Shown here: positions 26,658 through 36,690 of the stretch, piece by piece
Layout of the letters: the number at the start of each line of letters is the position of its first letter
How positions within the stretch are numbered: the first letter of the stretch is position 1
Assembly (NCBI RefSeq): GCF_018130955.1
Contig: NZ_JAFCJM010000002.1
Coordinates: 227,350 to 291,349, forward strand
Source of the DNA: Bradyrhizobium liaoningense
Lineage (GTDB): Bacteria; Pseudomonadota; Alphaproteobacteria; Rhizobiales; Xanthobacteraceae
Direction of reading: 5' to 3'
Length of the DNA stretch: 64,000 nt
Made by a program: the position numbers and the translations under genes
The notes under the pieces: model-generated
Database searches by the model: none
What the model was told of the DNA's origin: nothing
What the model saw: the letters and a program-made list of their open reading frames with translations, nothing else

Positions 26658-29600
26658 TCACATCCCCTCGGTCGCCCCGGCCGTCGGCGGGGTGTCCGGT
26701 TCCGGCGGCGGCAGCGCTGTCTCCAGGCGCCGGTTGATGCGATCGAGTGCCAGGTAGATCACGGGTGTCGTGTAGAGCGTGAGCAACTGGCTGAGGAGCA
26801 GGCCGCCGATGATGGAGATGCCGAGCGGAAAGCGTAGCTCCGCGCCGGTACCGCTTTCGATCGCCAGCGGCAGCGCGCCGAACAGTGCGGCGAGCGTCGT
26901 CATCATAATGGGGCGGAAACGCAACAGACAGGCCTGCACGATGGCCTCGGTCGCCGGCAGCCCCTGCCCACGCTCGGCCTCGAGCGCGAAGTCGATCATC
27001 ATGATCGCGTTCTTCTTGACGATGCCCATCAACAGAATGATGCCGATCAGGCCGATCACCGACAGGTCCTGTCCAAACAGCACCAGCGCCAAAATGGCGC
27101 CGACGCCGGCCGAGGGCAGCGTCGAGAGGATGGTGATCGGGTGGATGTAGCTCTCGTAGAGCACACCGAGCACGATGTAGATCGTGATCACGGCGGCGAG
27201 CAGCAGCCAGGGCTGCCCCGCCAGCGATTTTGCGAATTCTGCGGCGTCGCCGGCGTAAACGCCGACGATGCTGCCGGGCATGCCGATGTTTGTCTCGATC
27301 CTCTTCAGCGCAGCGACGGCGTCACCGAGTGCCGCGCCCGGCGCAAGATTGAAGCTGAGCGAGACCGCCGGAAACTGTGCCTGGTGCGAGACCGCCAGCG
27401 GCGCCGTGGTGCGCGTTAGCTGTGCGACCGTCGCCAGCGGCACCTGCGCCCCGCCCGCGCCCGGCAGATAGAGCTTTGACAGGATCGACGGGTCGCGCTG
27501 GTACATCGGCAAGGCTTCCAACACCACGCGGTACTGGTTGGCCTGACCGTAGATGGTCGATATCTGGCGTTGCGCGAAGGCGTCGTTGAGCGTGTCGGTG
27601 ATGCCTTGCAGGCTGACGCCGAGCTGGCCGGCGCGAGTGCGGTCGACGTCGAGCTGGGCCCGCAGGCCGCCGTCCTGGGCCTCCGAGGAGGCGTCTCGGA
27701 ACAGCGGATCGCGCCGCATCTCGGCGACGAGCTTGCGCGCCCATTCGGAGACCAGCGCCGCATCGGTGCCGGTCAGCGTGTACTGATATTGCGAGCGGCT
27801 CGATTGGGTCGATATCTGCACGTCCTGCACCGGCTGGAAGTACACGGTCATGCCGGGAATACCGGTGACGCGCTGCTTCAGCCTGTCAACCACGACGCTG
27901 ACGTCGTCCTTGCGCTGGCCGCGCGGCTTCAGCGTCATCACGAGCCGACCGACATTGGTGGTCGGGTTAACCGAGCCGGCGCCGATCACCGAGACGACGC
28001 CGACCACGTCCGGGTCGGTCTTGATGGCGTCGGCGACCAGCGTCTGCCGCTTCTGCATCTCGGCAAAGGACACGTCGGGTCCCGCTTCAGTCACAGCCGT
28101 GATGGAGGCGGTGTCCTGAAGCGGCAGAAAGCCCTTGGGCGCGATAACGTAGAGGACCAGCGTCGCGATCAAGGTGACGAAGGTCACGACGAGGGTCGCG
28201 CGCTGTCGATCGAGGACCCACAACAGCGAGCGATGATAGAAACCGACGGTCCAGTCGATGAAGCGGCTGACCGCGGCAAGCCCCGGTACCGTCAGCTCCT
28301 CATGCGCATGCTTCAGTAGCCGCGAGCACATCATCGGCGTCAGCGTCAATGAGACCACCGCCGAGGTCACGACCGCGATCGTCAGCGTCAGGGCGAACTC
28401 GCGGAACATGCGGCCGACCAGGCCGGACATGAACAGCAGCGGTATGAAGACGGCGATCAGCGACACCGTCAGCGAAATCACGGTGAAGCCGATTTCGCTG
28501 GCGCCGCGCAGCGAGGCCTGCATCGCATTCTCGCCATTCTCCATGTGACGAACGATGTTCTCGATCATCACGATGGCGTCATCGACGACGAAGCCGGTGC
28601 CGATCGTCAGTGCCATCAGCGACAGATTGTCGAGGCTGAAGCCGGCGAAATACATGATGCCGAAGCTCGTGATCAGCGACAGCGGCAGCGCGACACCCGC
28701 GATCAGCGTGGCGCGCAGCGAGCGCAGGAACAGGAGCACCACCAGCGTCACCAGCACGACGCTCAATATCAGCGTGAACTGCACGTCATGGACGGAGGCG
28801 CGGATCGTGACGGTGCGGTCGGAAACCACGGTCAGGTTGACGCCGGCCGGTATGGCGCGCTGGACCTTCGGGATCTCCTCGCGGATCAGCTTGACGACGT
28901 CGATCACATTGGCGCCGGGCTGGCGCTGGATGTCGATGATCACCGCCGGCGTGCCCTGGTACCAGCCGCCGGTGCGATCGTTCTCGAGGCCATCGACGAT
29001 CTGCGCGACGTCGCTGATCGTGACCGGCGAGCCATTGCGATAGGCGACGATGATCGGGCGATAGGCGTCCGCGCCGGCGATCTGGTCGTTGGCGGCGATC
29101 AAATAGGATTGCTGCGCACCGTCGAGCGATCCCTTCGGGCCTGATACATTGGCGCTGGCGATCGCGCTGCGCAGGTCCTCCATCGCGATGCCATAGGCCG
29201 CAAGCCGCGCAAGATCGGCCTGAATCCGCACGGCCGGTTTCAGCCCGCCCAACACGGTGACGCGGCCGACGCCGGAAATCTGGCTCAGCCGTTGCGCGAG
29301 GATCGTGTCGGCGATGTCGCTCATCGCCCGCAGCGAGATCGTCTCCGATCGCAGCGCCAAGGTCAGCACCGGCGCATCGGCCGGATTCACCTTGGCATAG
29401 GTTGGCGGGTACGGCAGCGTCCGCGGCAGGACGCCCGCGGCCGCGTTGATCGCAGCCTGTACGTCCTGCGTTGCGCCGTCGATGTCGCGGTTGAGATCGA
29501 ACTGGAGCGAAATCTGGCTGACGCCGAACGAGCTCGTCGAATTCATCGAGGTCAGCGACGGGATCTGCCCGAGTTGCCGCTCCAGCGGCGCCGTGATCAG

Positions 29601-29783
29601 CGAGGCAATCACGTCGGGGCTCGCACCCGGCAATTGCGTCGTCACCTGCACGGTCGGGAAGTCGACCTGCGGCAGCGCCGAGACGGGCAGCGCAAAATAG
29701 CCGAGCGCGCCGCCGATCAGCAGCGCGATGCCCAGCAGCGAGGTCGCGATCGGACGGCGGATGAATGGTTCAGAGACGCTCAT
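26658..29783 (-). CDS. RND efflux transporter, MdtB-like (first pump)
   Basis: The 1041-residue RND permease begins MSVSEPFIRRPIATSLLGIA and carries the TM4 motif GFVVDDAIVMIENIVRHMENG. A second-half repeat contains LIGIILLMGIVKKNAIMMID. Sequence and order (adaptor, pump, pump) match the mdtABC layout. It follows the adaptor stop by 30 bases. Confidence 0.95.
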   Translation of the reverse strand: MSVSEPFIRRPIATSLLGIALLIGGALGYFALPVSALPQVDFPTVQVTTQLPGASPDVIASLITAPLERQLGQIPSLTSMNSTSSFGVSQISLQFDLNRDIDGATQDVQAAINAAAGVLPRTLPYPPTYAKVNPADAPVLTLALRSETISLRAMSDIADTILAQRLSQISGVGRVTVLGGLKPAVRIQADLARLAAYGIAMEDLRSAIASANVSGPKGSLDGAQQSYLIAANDQIAGADAYRPIIVAYRNGSPVTISDVAQIVDGLENDRTGGWYQGTPAVIIDIQRQPGANVIDVVKLIREEIPKVQRAIPAGVNLTVVSDRTVTIRASVHDVQFTLILSVVLVTLVVLLFLRSLRATLIAGVALPLSLITSFGIMYFAGFSLDNLSLMALTIGTGFVVDDAIVMIENIVRHMENGENAMQASLRGASEIGFTVISLTVSLIAVFIPLLFMSGLVGRMFREFALTLTIAVVTSAVVSLTLTPMMCSRLLKHAHEELTVPGLAAVSRFIDWTVGFYHRSLLWVLDRQRATLVVTFVTLIATLVLYVIAPKGFLPLQDTASITAVTEAGPDVSFAEMQKRQTLVADAIKTDPDVVGVVSVIGAGSVNPTTNVGRLVMTLKPRGQRKDDVSVVVDRLKQRVTGIPGMTVYFQPVQDVQISTQSSRSQYQYTLTGTDAALVSEWARKLVAEMRRDPLFRDASSEAQDGGLRAQLDVDRTRAGQLGVSLQGITDTLNDAFAQRQISTIYGQANQYRVVLEALPMYQRDPSILSKLYLPGAGGAQVPLATVAQLTRTTAPLAVSHQAQFPAVSLSFNLAPGAALGDAVAALKRIETNIGMPGSIVGVYAGDAAEFAKSLAGQPWLLLAAVITIYIVLGVLYESYIHPITILSTLPSAGVGAILALVLFGQDLSVIGLIGIILLMGIVKKNAIMMIDFALEAERGQGLPATEAIVQACLLRFRPIMMTTLAALFGALPLAIESGTGAELRFPLGISIIGGLLLSQLLTLYTTPVIYLALDRINRRLETALPPPEPDTPPTAGATEGM

Positions 29784-29813
29784 GAGGCGGCCGTCAGGAA
29801 GGCGCTATCGGGA

Positions 29814-31262
29814 TCATGGCTGCTTTGCTCCACTGCCCGATGGTTGAGCCCCCTGCGCAGGTCCGGTCTGGCCCTTCTGGTCGCCCTCGCCGTTCATTCG
29901 CTTGGCGCGGCGTTCGCCGTCCTTGGCTTGGTTATCTTTGCCTTGGCCGTCCTTGGCCTCACCGTCCTTTTGCCCGTCCTTTTGCCCATCCTTCTGACCA
30001 TCTTTGGTCTGACCGCCCTTGGCGTCCGGCGCGCGGGTGCGCTTGCGCGGGGCGAGATCGGCCGATGGGGTCTGCTCGGACCGGCCCACGATCACCTTCG
30101 AGCCGTCGGCGAGGTTGGCAAAGCCTGTTGTCACGACGCGATCGGTCGGCGACAGGCCGCTGGCGATGACGGCGTCGTGCTCGTTCTGCTGCGTGACGGT
30201 GACGGGCTTGGCCGAGACGACGTCGCCCTCGCCGATCACGTAACTGAAGGTGCCGACCGGACCGCGCTGCACCGCCGACGTCGGCACCACCAGCGCCTTT
30301 GACAAGGTCTCGACCTTGAGCCGGACATTGACGAACTGGCCCGGCCAGAGCTGGTAGTTGGCGTTGGGGAATTCCGCCTTCAGCTTCAGCGTGCCCGTGG
30401 TCGGATCGACCTGGTTGTCGATGCCCGTCAGCTTGCCGGTGTCGATCACGGTGACGCCGTCATTGCCGAACACGTCGACCGGCAACGTGCCCTTGGATGC
30501 CGCGGCGTTGACGCGCATGATCTGCTGCTGCGGCAGGCTGAACCACACCGCGATCGGCTGCAATTGGGTGATGACCACGAGGCCCGTGGTGTCGGAGGCG
30601 TGGATGATGTTGCCCTGGTCGACCTGGCGCAGGCCGGCGCGGCCCGACAGCGGCGCCACGATCTTGGTGTAGCCGAGCGTCGCCGCCGCGTTGTCGATCG
30701 CGGCTTGGTCGGCCTTGATCAGCGCCTCGGTCTGCGCAACCAGCGCGCGCTGGGTGTCGGCCTGCTGCTTTGAGCCAGCATTGGAGGCCGCAAGCTGCTC
30801 ATAGCGGGCGAGATCGAGCTTCTGGTTGGCGAGCTGGGCCTGGTCCTGCGCCTTCTTGGCAACCGCCTGATCGTACTGCGCCTGGTAGATCGCCGGATCG
30901 ATCTCGCCGAGCACGTCGCCCTTCTTGACGTCCTGGCCTTCGGTGAAGTTCACTGCGATCAGCTTGCCGTCGACCTGCGAGCGCACGGTCACGGTGTTGA
31001 GGGCGCGAATGGAGCCGACGCCGTCGAGATAGACCGGGACGTCCTGGATACGGGGCATCGCCGCCAGCACCGGCACGGGCAGATCGCGCGGCATGTTGCG
31101 ATCGTTGGTCGGCTTGCGCTGGTACGCGTACCAGCCGGCATAGCCGAGCCCGCCGAGGATCAGGAGCGTGACCAGCGTCGACCAAAAGCGCCGGCGGCCG
31201 CGCGAGGGCTTGCGCGTGCCCACGTCCTTCGCGCCTTCCTTGCTGTCGGGCTTAAAGAGCAT
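29814..31262 (-). CDS. Efflux periplasmic adaptor (MdtA-like) with repetitive tail
   Basis: The 482-residue membrane-fusion protein has an N-terminal TM anchor (about 24-42, TLVTLLILGGLGYAGWYAY) and a barrel-sandwich domain (TVTVRSQVDGKLIAVNFTEG, GDVLGEIDPAIYQAQYD). An alpha-hairpin, the second half of the sandwich (VAPLSGRAGLRQVDQGN) and a beta-barrel complete the core. The last ~75 residues are a low-complexity Lys/Asp/Gly/Gln tail with repeated KDGQ units, well beyond the usual adaptor end. The start ATG overlaps the upstream OMF gene by 11 bases. Confidence 0.94.
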   Translation of the reverse strand: MLFKPDSKEGAKDVGTRKPSRGRRRFWSTLVTLLILGGLGYAGWYAYQRKPTNDRNMPRDLPVPVLAAMPRIQDVPVYLDGVGSIRALNTVTVRSQVDGKLIAVNFTEGQDVKKGDVLGEIDPAIYQAQYDQAVAKKAQDQAQLANQKLDLARYEQLAASNAGSKQQADTQRALVAQTEALIKADQAAIDNAAATLGYTKIVAPLSGRAGLRQVDQGNIIHASDTTGLVVITQLQPIAVWFSLPQQQIMRVNAAASKGTLPVDVFGNDGVTVIDTGKLTGIDNQVDPTTGTLKLKAEFPNANYQLWPGQFVNVRLKVETLSKALVVPTSAVQRGPVGTFSYVIGEGDVVSAKPVTVTQQNEHDAVIASGLSPTDRVVTTGFANLADGSKVIVGRSEQTPSADLAPRKRTRAPDAKGGQTKDGQKDGQKDGQKDGEAKDGQGKDNQAKDGERRAKRMNGEGDQKGQTGPAQGAQPSGSGAKQP

Positions 31263-32730
31263 TGACCGGTTTCTCCATCCTCGGCTCCCAGCCTCCGCCC
31301 AAGGCCTGGTACAGGCTGACGATCGCGAGCAGCCGCGCGAGCTGCGCCTGCCAAAGGGCATCCTCCGCCTGAAACAGTGTCTGTTGTGTGTTGAGCACGG
31401 TCACGATGTCGGCAGTGCCGGCGCGCAACTGCTGCTCGGCAAGGTCGAAGGCGCGCTGTGACGCCGCGACCACCTGGCGCTGGAGCTGGAGCTTGATCGT
31501 GGTCTGCTTGATCGAATAGAGCGCATTGTCCACGTCGGCAAAGGCCTGCACGATCGTCTTGCGATAGATCTGGAGCAGCTCGTCCTGGCGGGCCTTGGTA
31601 AACTCGAAATTGCCGAGGATCTTGCCGCCGTCGAAGATCGGCTGCGTGGCGCTGCCGACAAGCTGGAAGAAGGCCGCGTGCGGCTGGAACAGCGAGACCA
31701 GCGCCGAACTCTGGTAGCCGCCATTGCCGGTCAACTGGATGCTGGGAAAGAACTGGGCGCGGGCGTTGCCGATATTGGCGGTGGCCGACGCAAGCTGCGC
31801 TTCCTGCCGGCGGATGTCAGGCCGCTGCGTCAGCAATTCCGACGGCAGGCCCGGCGTGACCCGTGGGATCGCGATCGTGTTCAGCGTCCCGCCGCGAACC
31901 CGCACGCTCTCGGGCGGGCGCGACACCAGCACGGCGAGCGCGTTGACGTTCTGGTCGAGCGTCTGCCGCAGCGGCGGCACCAGCGCCTTCTGGTTCGCCA
32001 GCACGCTCTCCTGCTGGGCGACGTCGAGATCGGTCCCGGTGCCGGCCTGGCGCCGTTGCTTGATCGCATCGAGGATGCGCTGGGCGCTGGCGATGTTGCG
32101 CTGGGCGGTGCGCAGCCGGTCCTGTGAGGCCAGCACCTGGAAATAGGCGTTGGCGACGCTCGACAGCGCCGTCAGCGCGACGACGTCGCGATCGAACCGG
32201 TTGGCGGTCGCGGTCTCCTCCGCGGCCTGGAGCGCGTCGCGGTTCTGGCCCCAGAAATCGAGCTGGTAGCTCGCGCTCAGGGACGCCGAATAGTTGACGA
32301 CCTCCCGGCCGCCATTGGTGAGGCCGGAGGCGCTGGAGCCCGACGTGCGGGAATAGGTCTCATTTCCCCCGCCCGACAGGCTCGGCAACAGCGCCGCACC
32401 CGCCTGCCGTGCCTGGGCGTCGGCTTCGCGCATGCGGGCCACTGCGGCTGCGATGTCCAGGTTGACGGTTTGCGCCTCCTCCATGAGCTGGGTCAGCTCG
32501 GGTGAGCGGAAGCCGCGCCACCAGTCGAGTGCCGGCGGCGCATCGGGCTTGCCGGCATATTTGTACTGGGTGGGGACGTCGAGCGCCGGATCCGGCAGGT
32601 CCTGGGTCAACACGCACCCGGCTGAGCTCAACGCCAGATAGAGCGCGCCGAGCCACCCGGCAGCGCGCCCCGACCGGGGAGCCGAACCGCAGAGCCGCCG
32701 CATGGCGACCGCCGGGAATCTGTGTTTCAC
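31252..32730 (-). CDS. RND efflux outer-membrane lipoprotein (OprM/NodT family)
   Basis: This outer-membrane factor of the tripartite pump has a lipoprotein signal with lipobox LSSAGC. It continues DWWRGFRSPELTQLMEEAQT, AVARMREADAQARQAGAALL and, in the second half, TQRPDIRRQEAQLASATANI, the standard OprM/NodT blocks. GTG at 32730 is chosen, with a GGGGG site 5 bases upstream; ATG at 32703 would leave a 30-residue signal ending at the lipid-modified Cys, and the open frame reaches 32763. First gene of the four-gene efflux operon. Confidence 0.92.
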   Translation of the reverse strand: MKHRFPAVAMRRLCGSAPRSGRAAGWLGALYLALSSAGCVLTQDLPDPALDVPTQYKYAGKPDAPPALDWWRGFRSPELTQLMEEAQTVNLDIAAAVARMREADAQARQAGAALLPSLSGGGNETYSRTSGSSASGLTNGGREVVNYSASLSASYQLDFWGQNRDALQAAEETATANRFDRDVVALTALSSVANAYFQVLASQDRLRTAQRNIASAQRILDAIKQRRQAGTGTDLDVAQQESVLANQKALVPPLRQTLDQNVNALAVLVSRPPESVRVRGGTLNTIAIPRVTPGLPSELLTQRPDIRRQEAQLASATANIGNARAQFFPSIQLTGNGGYQSSALVSLFQPHAAFFQLVGSATQPIFDGGKILGNFEFTKARQDELLQIYRKTIVQAFADVDNALYSIKQTTIKLQLQRQVVAASQRAFDLAEQQLRAGTADIVTVLNTQQTLFQAEDALWQAQLARLLAIVSLYQALGGGWEPRMEKPVNAL

Positions 32731-33130
32731 GTCCGCCCCCTGCCGGGCAGCCCAAGCCGCCACCGCGCGCTCGGATGAACCGATTCGCGGCTGAGCGATA
32801 TACGGGCTTTCTGCGCGTCGTTCACAGCGGTGATGCCTTCCTGGAACCTGTCGCCATACTAGCTGGGCGCGTCAGGGGCGGACAGTCCCGCCGCCCTCGC
32901 CGTCCACCGCGAAGCTGCCGCCGTCCCGGATCGCCAAAATGCAAGTTAGGCCCATGTGACAGGCCTTTCTTGCCTTCCGTTGCTGTCGGCGAGCATCGGC
33001 AAGCTTACGAACATTTCATGTGATCCCGGCGCCACACCGGAGCTTGTGAGCTCTTCGTCCGGCCCCGGCCTCTGAAACCCGCGCCGCAGCGCACCGTAGC
33101 TTGCCTGACATCAAGGCAGGGGCTTCTGAA
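32731..33130. other. Divergent intergenic region (efflux operon / FAD oxidase operon)
   Basis: 400 bases between two divergent operons presumably hold both promoters. No gene is supported. No regulator gene for the pump is adjacent, and no clear operator palindrome was recognised. Confidence 0.4.
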
Positions 33131-34444
33131 ATGCGTATCGCGGTCATCGGGACGGGCATCGCCGGCAACGCGGCGGCCTGGACGCTCTCACGACGCTACC
33201 CGGTGACGGTCTATGACCGCGAGCTGCGCGCCGGCGGGCACAGCCACACCGTCACCATCGATTACGACGGCACGCCGATCGCGGTCGACACCGGCTTCAT
33301 CGTCTACAACGAGCTCAACTATCCCGAGCTCACGGCGATGTTCGCCCATCTCGGCGTCGAGACGGTGGAGAGCTGCATGAGCTTTGCCGTATCAGCCGAC
33401 GGCGGACGTTTCGAATGGCGCGGCGGCGGCAGCGGCTGGTGGGAGACCACAGCCGGCCTGTTCGCCCAACGCAGCAACCTGCTCTCGCCATCCTATCTCG
33501 GGATGCTCCAGGACATCCTGACGTTCAACCGCCAAAGCGTGAGCGACCATGAAGCAGGCCGCCTCGCCGGCCTGACGCTCGGCGACTATTTTGCACAGCG
33601 GCGGTTCTCGAGGCGCCTGCTGACCGACTATCTCGCGCCGATGGGGGCCTCGATCTGGTCGGCGCCTGCTGCCGACATGCTGAATTTCCCGGCCGAGAAC
33701 TTTGTCGCCTTCTTCCACAATCATCGCCTGCTGCATCACGACCGGCCGGTCTGGCGCACGGTCAAAGGCGGCAGCCGGCGCTACGTCGAGAAGCTCACGG
33801 CCTCGTTCAAGGACCGCCTCCGGCTCGGCTGTTCGGTCACGTCGATCGAGCGCACGGCGCATGGCATCGTCGTCCACGACAGTCACGGCCACCACGACTG
33901 CTTCGATCACGTGGTCATCGCCGCGCACAGCGATCAGGCGCTGGCAATGCTGTCGGATGCGGATCATCATGAGCGCGACGTTCTCGGCGCGATCGGCTAT
34001 GCGCCGAACACGGTCTATCTGCATCGCGACGTCAGGCTGATGCCAAGACGCCCGTGCGCCTGGGCATCCTGGAATTTTTTGCGCTGGCAGCGCGAGGGCA
34101 CGGTCGAGAACGACGTCGCCGTCACCTATTGGATGAACCGGCTGCAGGGCATCGACCACGACAGGCCGCTGTTCGTCAGCCTCAATCCGCCCTTTGCGCC
34201 GGCCCCCGAGCTCACCTTCGGCACGTTCATGTGCGAGCATCCGCAGTACAATGCGGCCGCGTTTGCAGCGCAGAAGCGGCTTTCGGAGATCCAGGGCCGG
34301 CGGCACACTTGGTTCTGCGGCGCATGGACCGGCTACGGTTTTCACGAGGATGGCCTGCGTTCGGGCCTGGCGGTTGCCGAGGCGCTCGGCGCGGTCGCCC
34401 CATGGCGCGAGGTGCCGGCCGAACTGGCGGAAGCCGCGGAGTAA
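33131..34444 (+). CDS. FAD-dependent amine-oxidase-like oxidoreductase
   Basis: The 437-residue flavoprotein begins MRIAVIGTGIAGNAAAWTLS (dinucleotide-binding GxGxxG) and continues YDRELRAGGHSHTVTIDYDG. The C-terminal FAD-binding segment reads GYGFHEDGLRSGLAVAEALG. It belongs to the flavoprotein family found next to DUF1365 and cyclopropane-fatty-acid synthase genes in many bacteria, where it is thought to act on modified membrane lipids. The ATG at 33131 fits the domain start better than the upstream TTG. The next gene starts 5 bases after its stop. Confidence 0.9.
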   Translation: MRIAVIGTGIAGNAAAWTLSRRYPVTVYDRELRAGGHSHTVTIDYDGTPIAVDTGFIVYNELNYPELTAMFAHLGVETVESCMSFAVSADGGRFEWRGGGSGWWETTAGLFAQRSNLLSPSYLGMLQDILTFNRQSVSDHEAGRLAGLTLGDYFAQRRFSRRLLTDYLAPMGASIWSAPAADMLNFPAENFVAFFHNHRLLHHDRPVWRTVKGGSRRYVEKLTASFKDRLRLGCSVTSIERTAHGIVVHDSHGHHDCFDHVVIAAHSDQALAMLSDADHHERDVLGAIGYAPNTVYLHRDVRLMPRRPCAWASWNFLRWQREGTVENDVAVTYWMNRLQGIDHDRPLFVSLNPPFAPAPELTFGTFMCEHPQYNAAAFAAQKRLSEIQGRRHTWFCGAWTGYGFHEDGLRSGLAVAEALGAVAPWREVPAELAEAAE

Positions 34445-34449
34445 CGCAG

Positions 34450-35289
34450 ATGGCAACGACGACCGCCCTGCCCGCGCACCGCGATGCCGCCGCCCTCTAC
34501 TTCGGCGACGTCATGCACGCGCGGCTGAAGCCAATGGGCCATCGCTTCAGCTATCGCGTCATGAGCCTGCTGATCGATCTCGACCGGCTCGACGAGGCGG
34601 ACCGGCAATCGCGCCTGTTCGGCGTCAACCGCGCCGCGCTCTACAGCTTCCATGAGGCGGATCATGGCGAGCGCGACGGCTCGTCCTTGAGGGCCTATGC
34701 CATGCGCTGCGCCGCCAGGCACGATATCGACCTCAGTGGCGGGCGCGTCGAGCTGCTCTGTTATCCCCGCCTGTTCGGCTACACCTTCAATCCGCTCTCG
34801 GTCTATTTCTGTTATCGCGCCTCGGGCGAGCTCGCGCTCGTCATCTACGAGGTCCGCAACACCTTTGGCGGCATCCACTCCTACGTCCTGCCGGTAAAGC
34901 CCGGCGAACGGAGCGCGGCGGGCCTGCGGCAAAGCCAGGACAAGCTGTTCTACGTCTCGCCCTTCGTCGCGATGGCCATGCGCTATCATTTCCGCGTTCT
35001 GCCGCCGTCGGAGACCGTCCGTCTGCGCATCCTCGAGACCGACCGCGAGGGGCCGCTGCTGGCGGCAACTTTCAGTGGCTATCGCAACGCACTCACCTCC
35101 CGGACGTTGCTGCGATCGTTCCTCGCGCTGCCGCTCGTGACTTTCAAGATCATCGCGGCGATCCACTGGGAAGCATTGCGGCTCTGGCTGAAGGGCGCGC
35201 GGCTGGTCCCACGCGCCGATACCGCAAAGCATGCCCATGAAACCGCCTTGGCGGGTAACGAGACGCGCGCTTATAATGTTCGCCGCTGA
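34450..35289 (+). CDS. DUF1365 protein
   Basis: The 279-residue DUF1365 member has ALYFGDVMHARLKPMGHRFS at the N-terminus, LLCYPRLFGYTFNPLSVYFC in the middle and LFYVSPFVAMAMRYHFRVL later. The family has no proven reaction; it is found almost always between the FAD oxidoreductase and Cfa as here, suggesting a step in branched or cyclopropane fatty-acid modification. The frame is open upstream, but ATG 34450 directly follows the preceding gene. Confidence 0.9.
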   Translation: MATTTALPAHRDAAALYFGDVMHARLKPMGHRFSYRVMSLLIDLDRLDEADRQSRLFGVNRAALYSFHEADHGERDGSSLRAYAMRCAARHDIDLSGGRVELLCYPRLFGYTFNPLSVYFCYRASGELALVIYEVRNTFGGIHSYVLPVKPGERSAAGLRQSQDKLFYVSPFVAMAMRYHFRVLPPSETVRLRILETDREGPLLAATFSGYRNALTSRTLLRSFLALPLVTFKIIAAIHWEALRLWLKGARLVPRADTAKHAHETALAGNETRAYNVRR

Positions 35290-35371
35290 CCGCCTGCGTG
35301 GGCGCGCTCGGGTCCAGCGACAGTGGGTAAGAGCGCAACTGGCTTGCGGTCGGACGGAACCTGATCAGGTG

Positions 35372-36613
35372 ATGGATCCGCCGATGCCGAACGCCATCTC
35401 GGTCACGCCAGACAACGTGGAGACTGTTCTTGCCGACCTGCCGCGCCTGGTTCGCCTGGCGCTGGCCTTCGGCTCCCGATTGAAGCGCGGCACGCTCGAC
35501 GTGCTTTTGCCCGACGGCCGCGTGATCCGCATGGGCGGCGTTGAGCCGGGACCGAAAGGTGTGATGCGGGTGCATGATTACGCCTTCGCGTCACGGCTGC
35601 TGAGCGGCGGCGACATCGGTATCGCCGAAGCGTATCTCAACGGCGACTGGGATACGCCAGACCTCACGCAATTCCTCTACCTCTTTTGCGTCAACCACGA
35701 CGTCTTCCAGACCATGCTGAACGACAAGCCCTTGATGCGTTTCGTGCAGCTTCTCCGCCACTGGTTCAACCGCAACACCAAGCGCCAGGCACGCCGCAAC
35801 ATCGAGGCCCATTACGATATCGGCAACGCCTTCTATTCAGCCTGGCTCGACCCGAGCATGACCTACTCGTCGGCCTTGTTCGAGGAGCACACGACCGATC
35901 TCACGGCGGCGCAAACCAACAAATATCGCCGCCTCGCGGAGGCGATCGATCTGCAGCCTGGACAAAGACTGCTCGAGATCGGCTGCGGCTGGGGCGGTTT
36001 TGCCGAATATGCCGCGAGGACTTACGGCGCGCGTGTCGTCGGGCTCACGATCTCCTCCGAGCAGCGCGACTTCGCGCAGAAGCGCATCCACGACGCCGGG
36101 CTTTCGGAGAAGGTCGAGATCCGCCTCCAGGATTACCGCGACGAGCGCGACCAGTACGATCGCATCGCCTCGATCGAGATGATCGAGGCCGTGGGCGAGC
36201 AGTTCTGGCCAAAATATTTCGCACAATTGCGTGACCGGCTGCTCCCGGGCGGGCTTGCCGGCATCCAGGCCATCACCATCCAGGACACGCTTTTCCAGAG
36301 CTACCGGCGCGAAGTCGACTTCATCCAGCGCTACGTGTTTCCAGGCGGCATGCTGCCCTCGCCCGCGGTGCTGAAGTCGCTGGGCGACGCCTTTGGTGTC
36401 CCTGTCATCCGGGAGCGCATCTTCGGGCAAGATTATGCCAAGACGCTCGCGACCTGGCGAAACAACTTCCGCTCGGCCTGGCCGAACCTCGTGCCGCTCG
36501 GCTTCGACGATCGCTTCCGCAGGCTCTGGGAATACTACCTCGCCTATTGCGAGGCCGGCTTCCTCTCCGGGAATATCGACGTCAGGCAGGTCGTCTTCGC
36601 AAAGCAGCGATGA
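35372..36613 (+). CDS. cfa: Cyclopropane-fatty-acyl-phospholipid synthase
   Basis: This SAM-dependent enzyme converts cis-unsaturated acyl chains of membrane phospholipids to cyclopropane chains. The SAM site is LLEIGCGWGGFAEYAARTYG, followed by VVGLTISSEQRDFAQKRI. EMIEAVGEQFWPKYF and the C-terminal YLAYCEAGFLSGNIDV are family hallmarks. The 413-residue protein from ATG 35372 is the usual length; ATG 35384 is also possible. It is third in the FAD/DUF1365/cfa operon. Cyclopropane lipids help tolerate acid and stationary-phase stress. Confidence 0.94.
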   Translation: MDPPMPNAISVTPDNVETVLADLPRLVRLALAFGSRLKRGTLDVLLPDGRVIRMGGVEPGPKGVMRVHDYAFASRLLSGGDIGIAEAYLNGDWDTPDLTQFLYLFCVNHDVFQTMLNDKPLMRFVQLLRHWFNRNTKRQARRNIEAHYDIGNAFYSAWLDPSMTYSSALFEEHTTDLTAAQTNKYRRLAEAIDLQPGQRLLEIGCGWGGFAEYAARTYGARVVGLTISSEQRDFAQKRIHDAGLSEKVEIRLQDYRDERDQYDRIASIEMIEAVGEQFWPKYFAQLRDRLLPGGLAGIQAITIQDTLFQSYRREVDFIQRYVFPGGMLPSPAVLKSLGDAFGVPVIRERIFGQDYAKTLATWRNNFRSAWPNLVPLGFDDRFRRLWEYYLAYCEAGFLSGNIDVRQVVFAKQR

Positions 36614-36690
36614 CCGGGGCCGCTTGTGCGGTGCTTTCAGCTCCTTTAGGGTCGCCGGCAAGTTGAGGAAACGACCGGCAAGCCCCTGAC

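Noticed and set aside
36614..36690. Possible riboswitch before cysK
   Set aside because: Short GC-rich inverted stretches are present, but they do not match the SAM-II or other classes I know, and the gap is only 77 bases.
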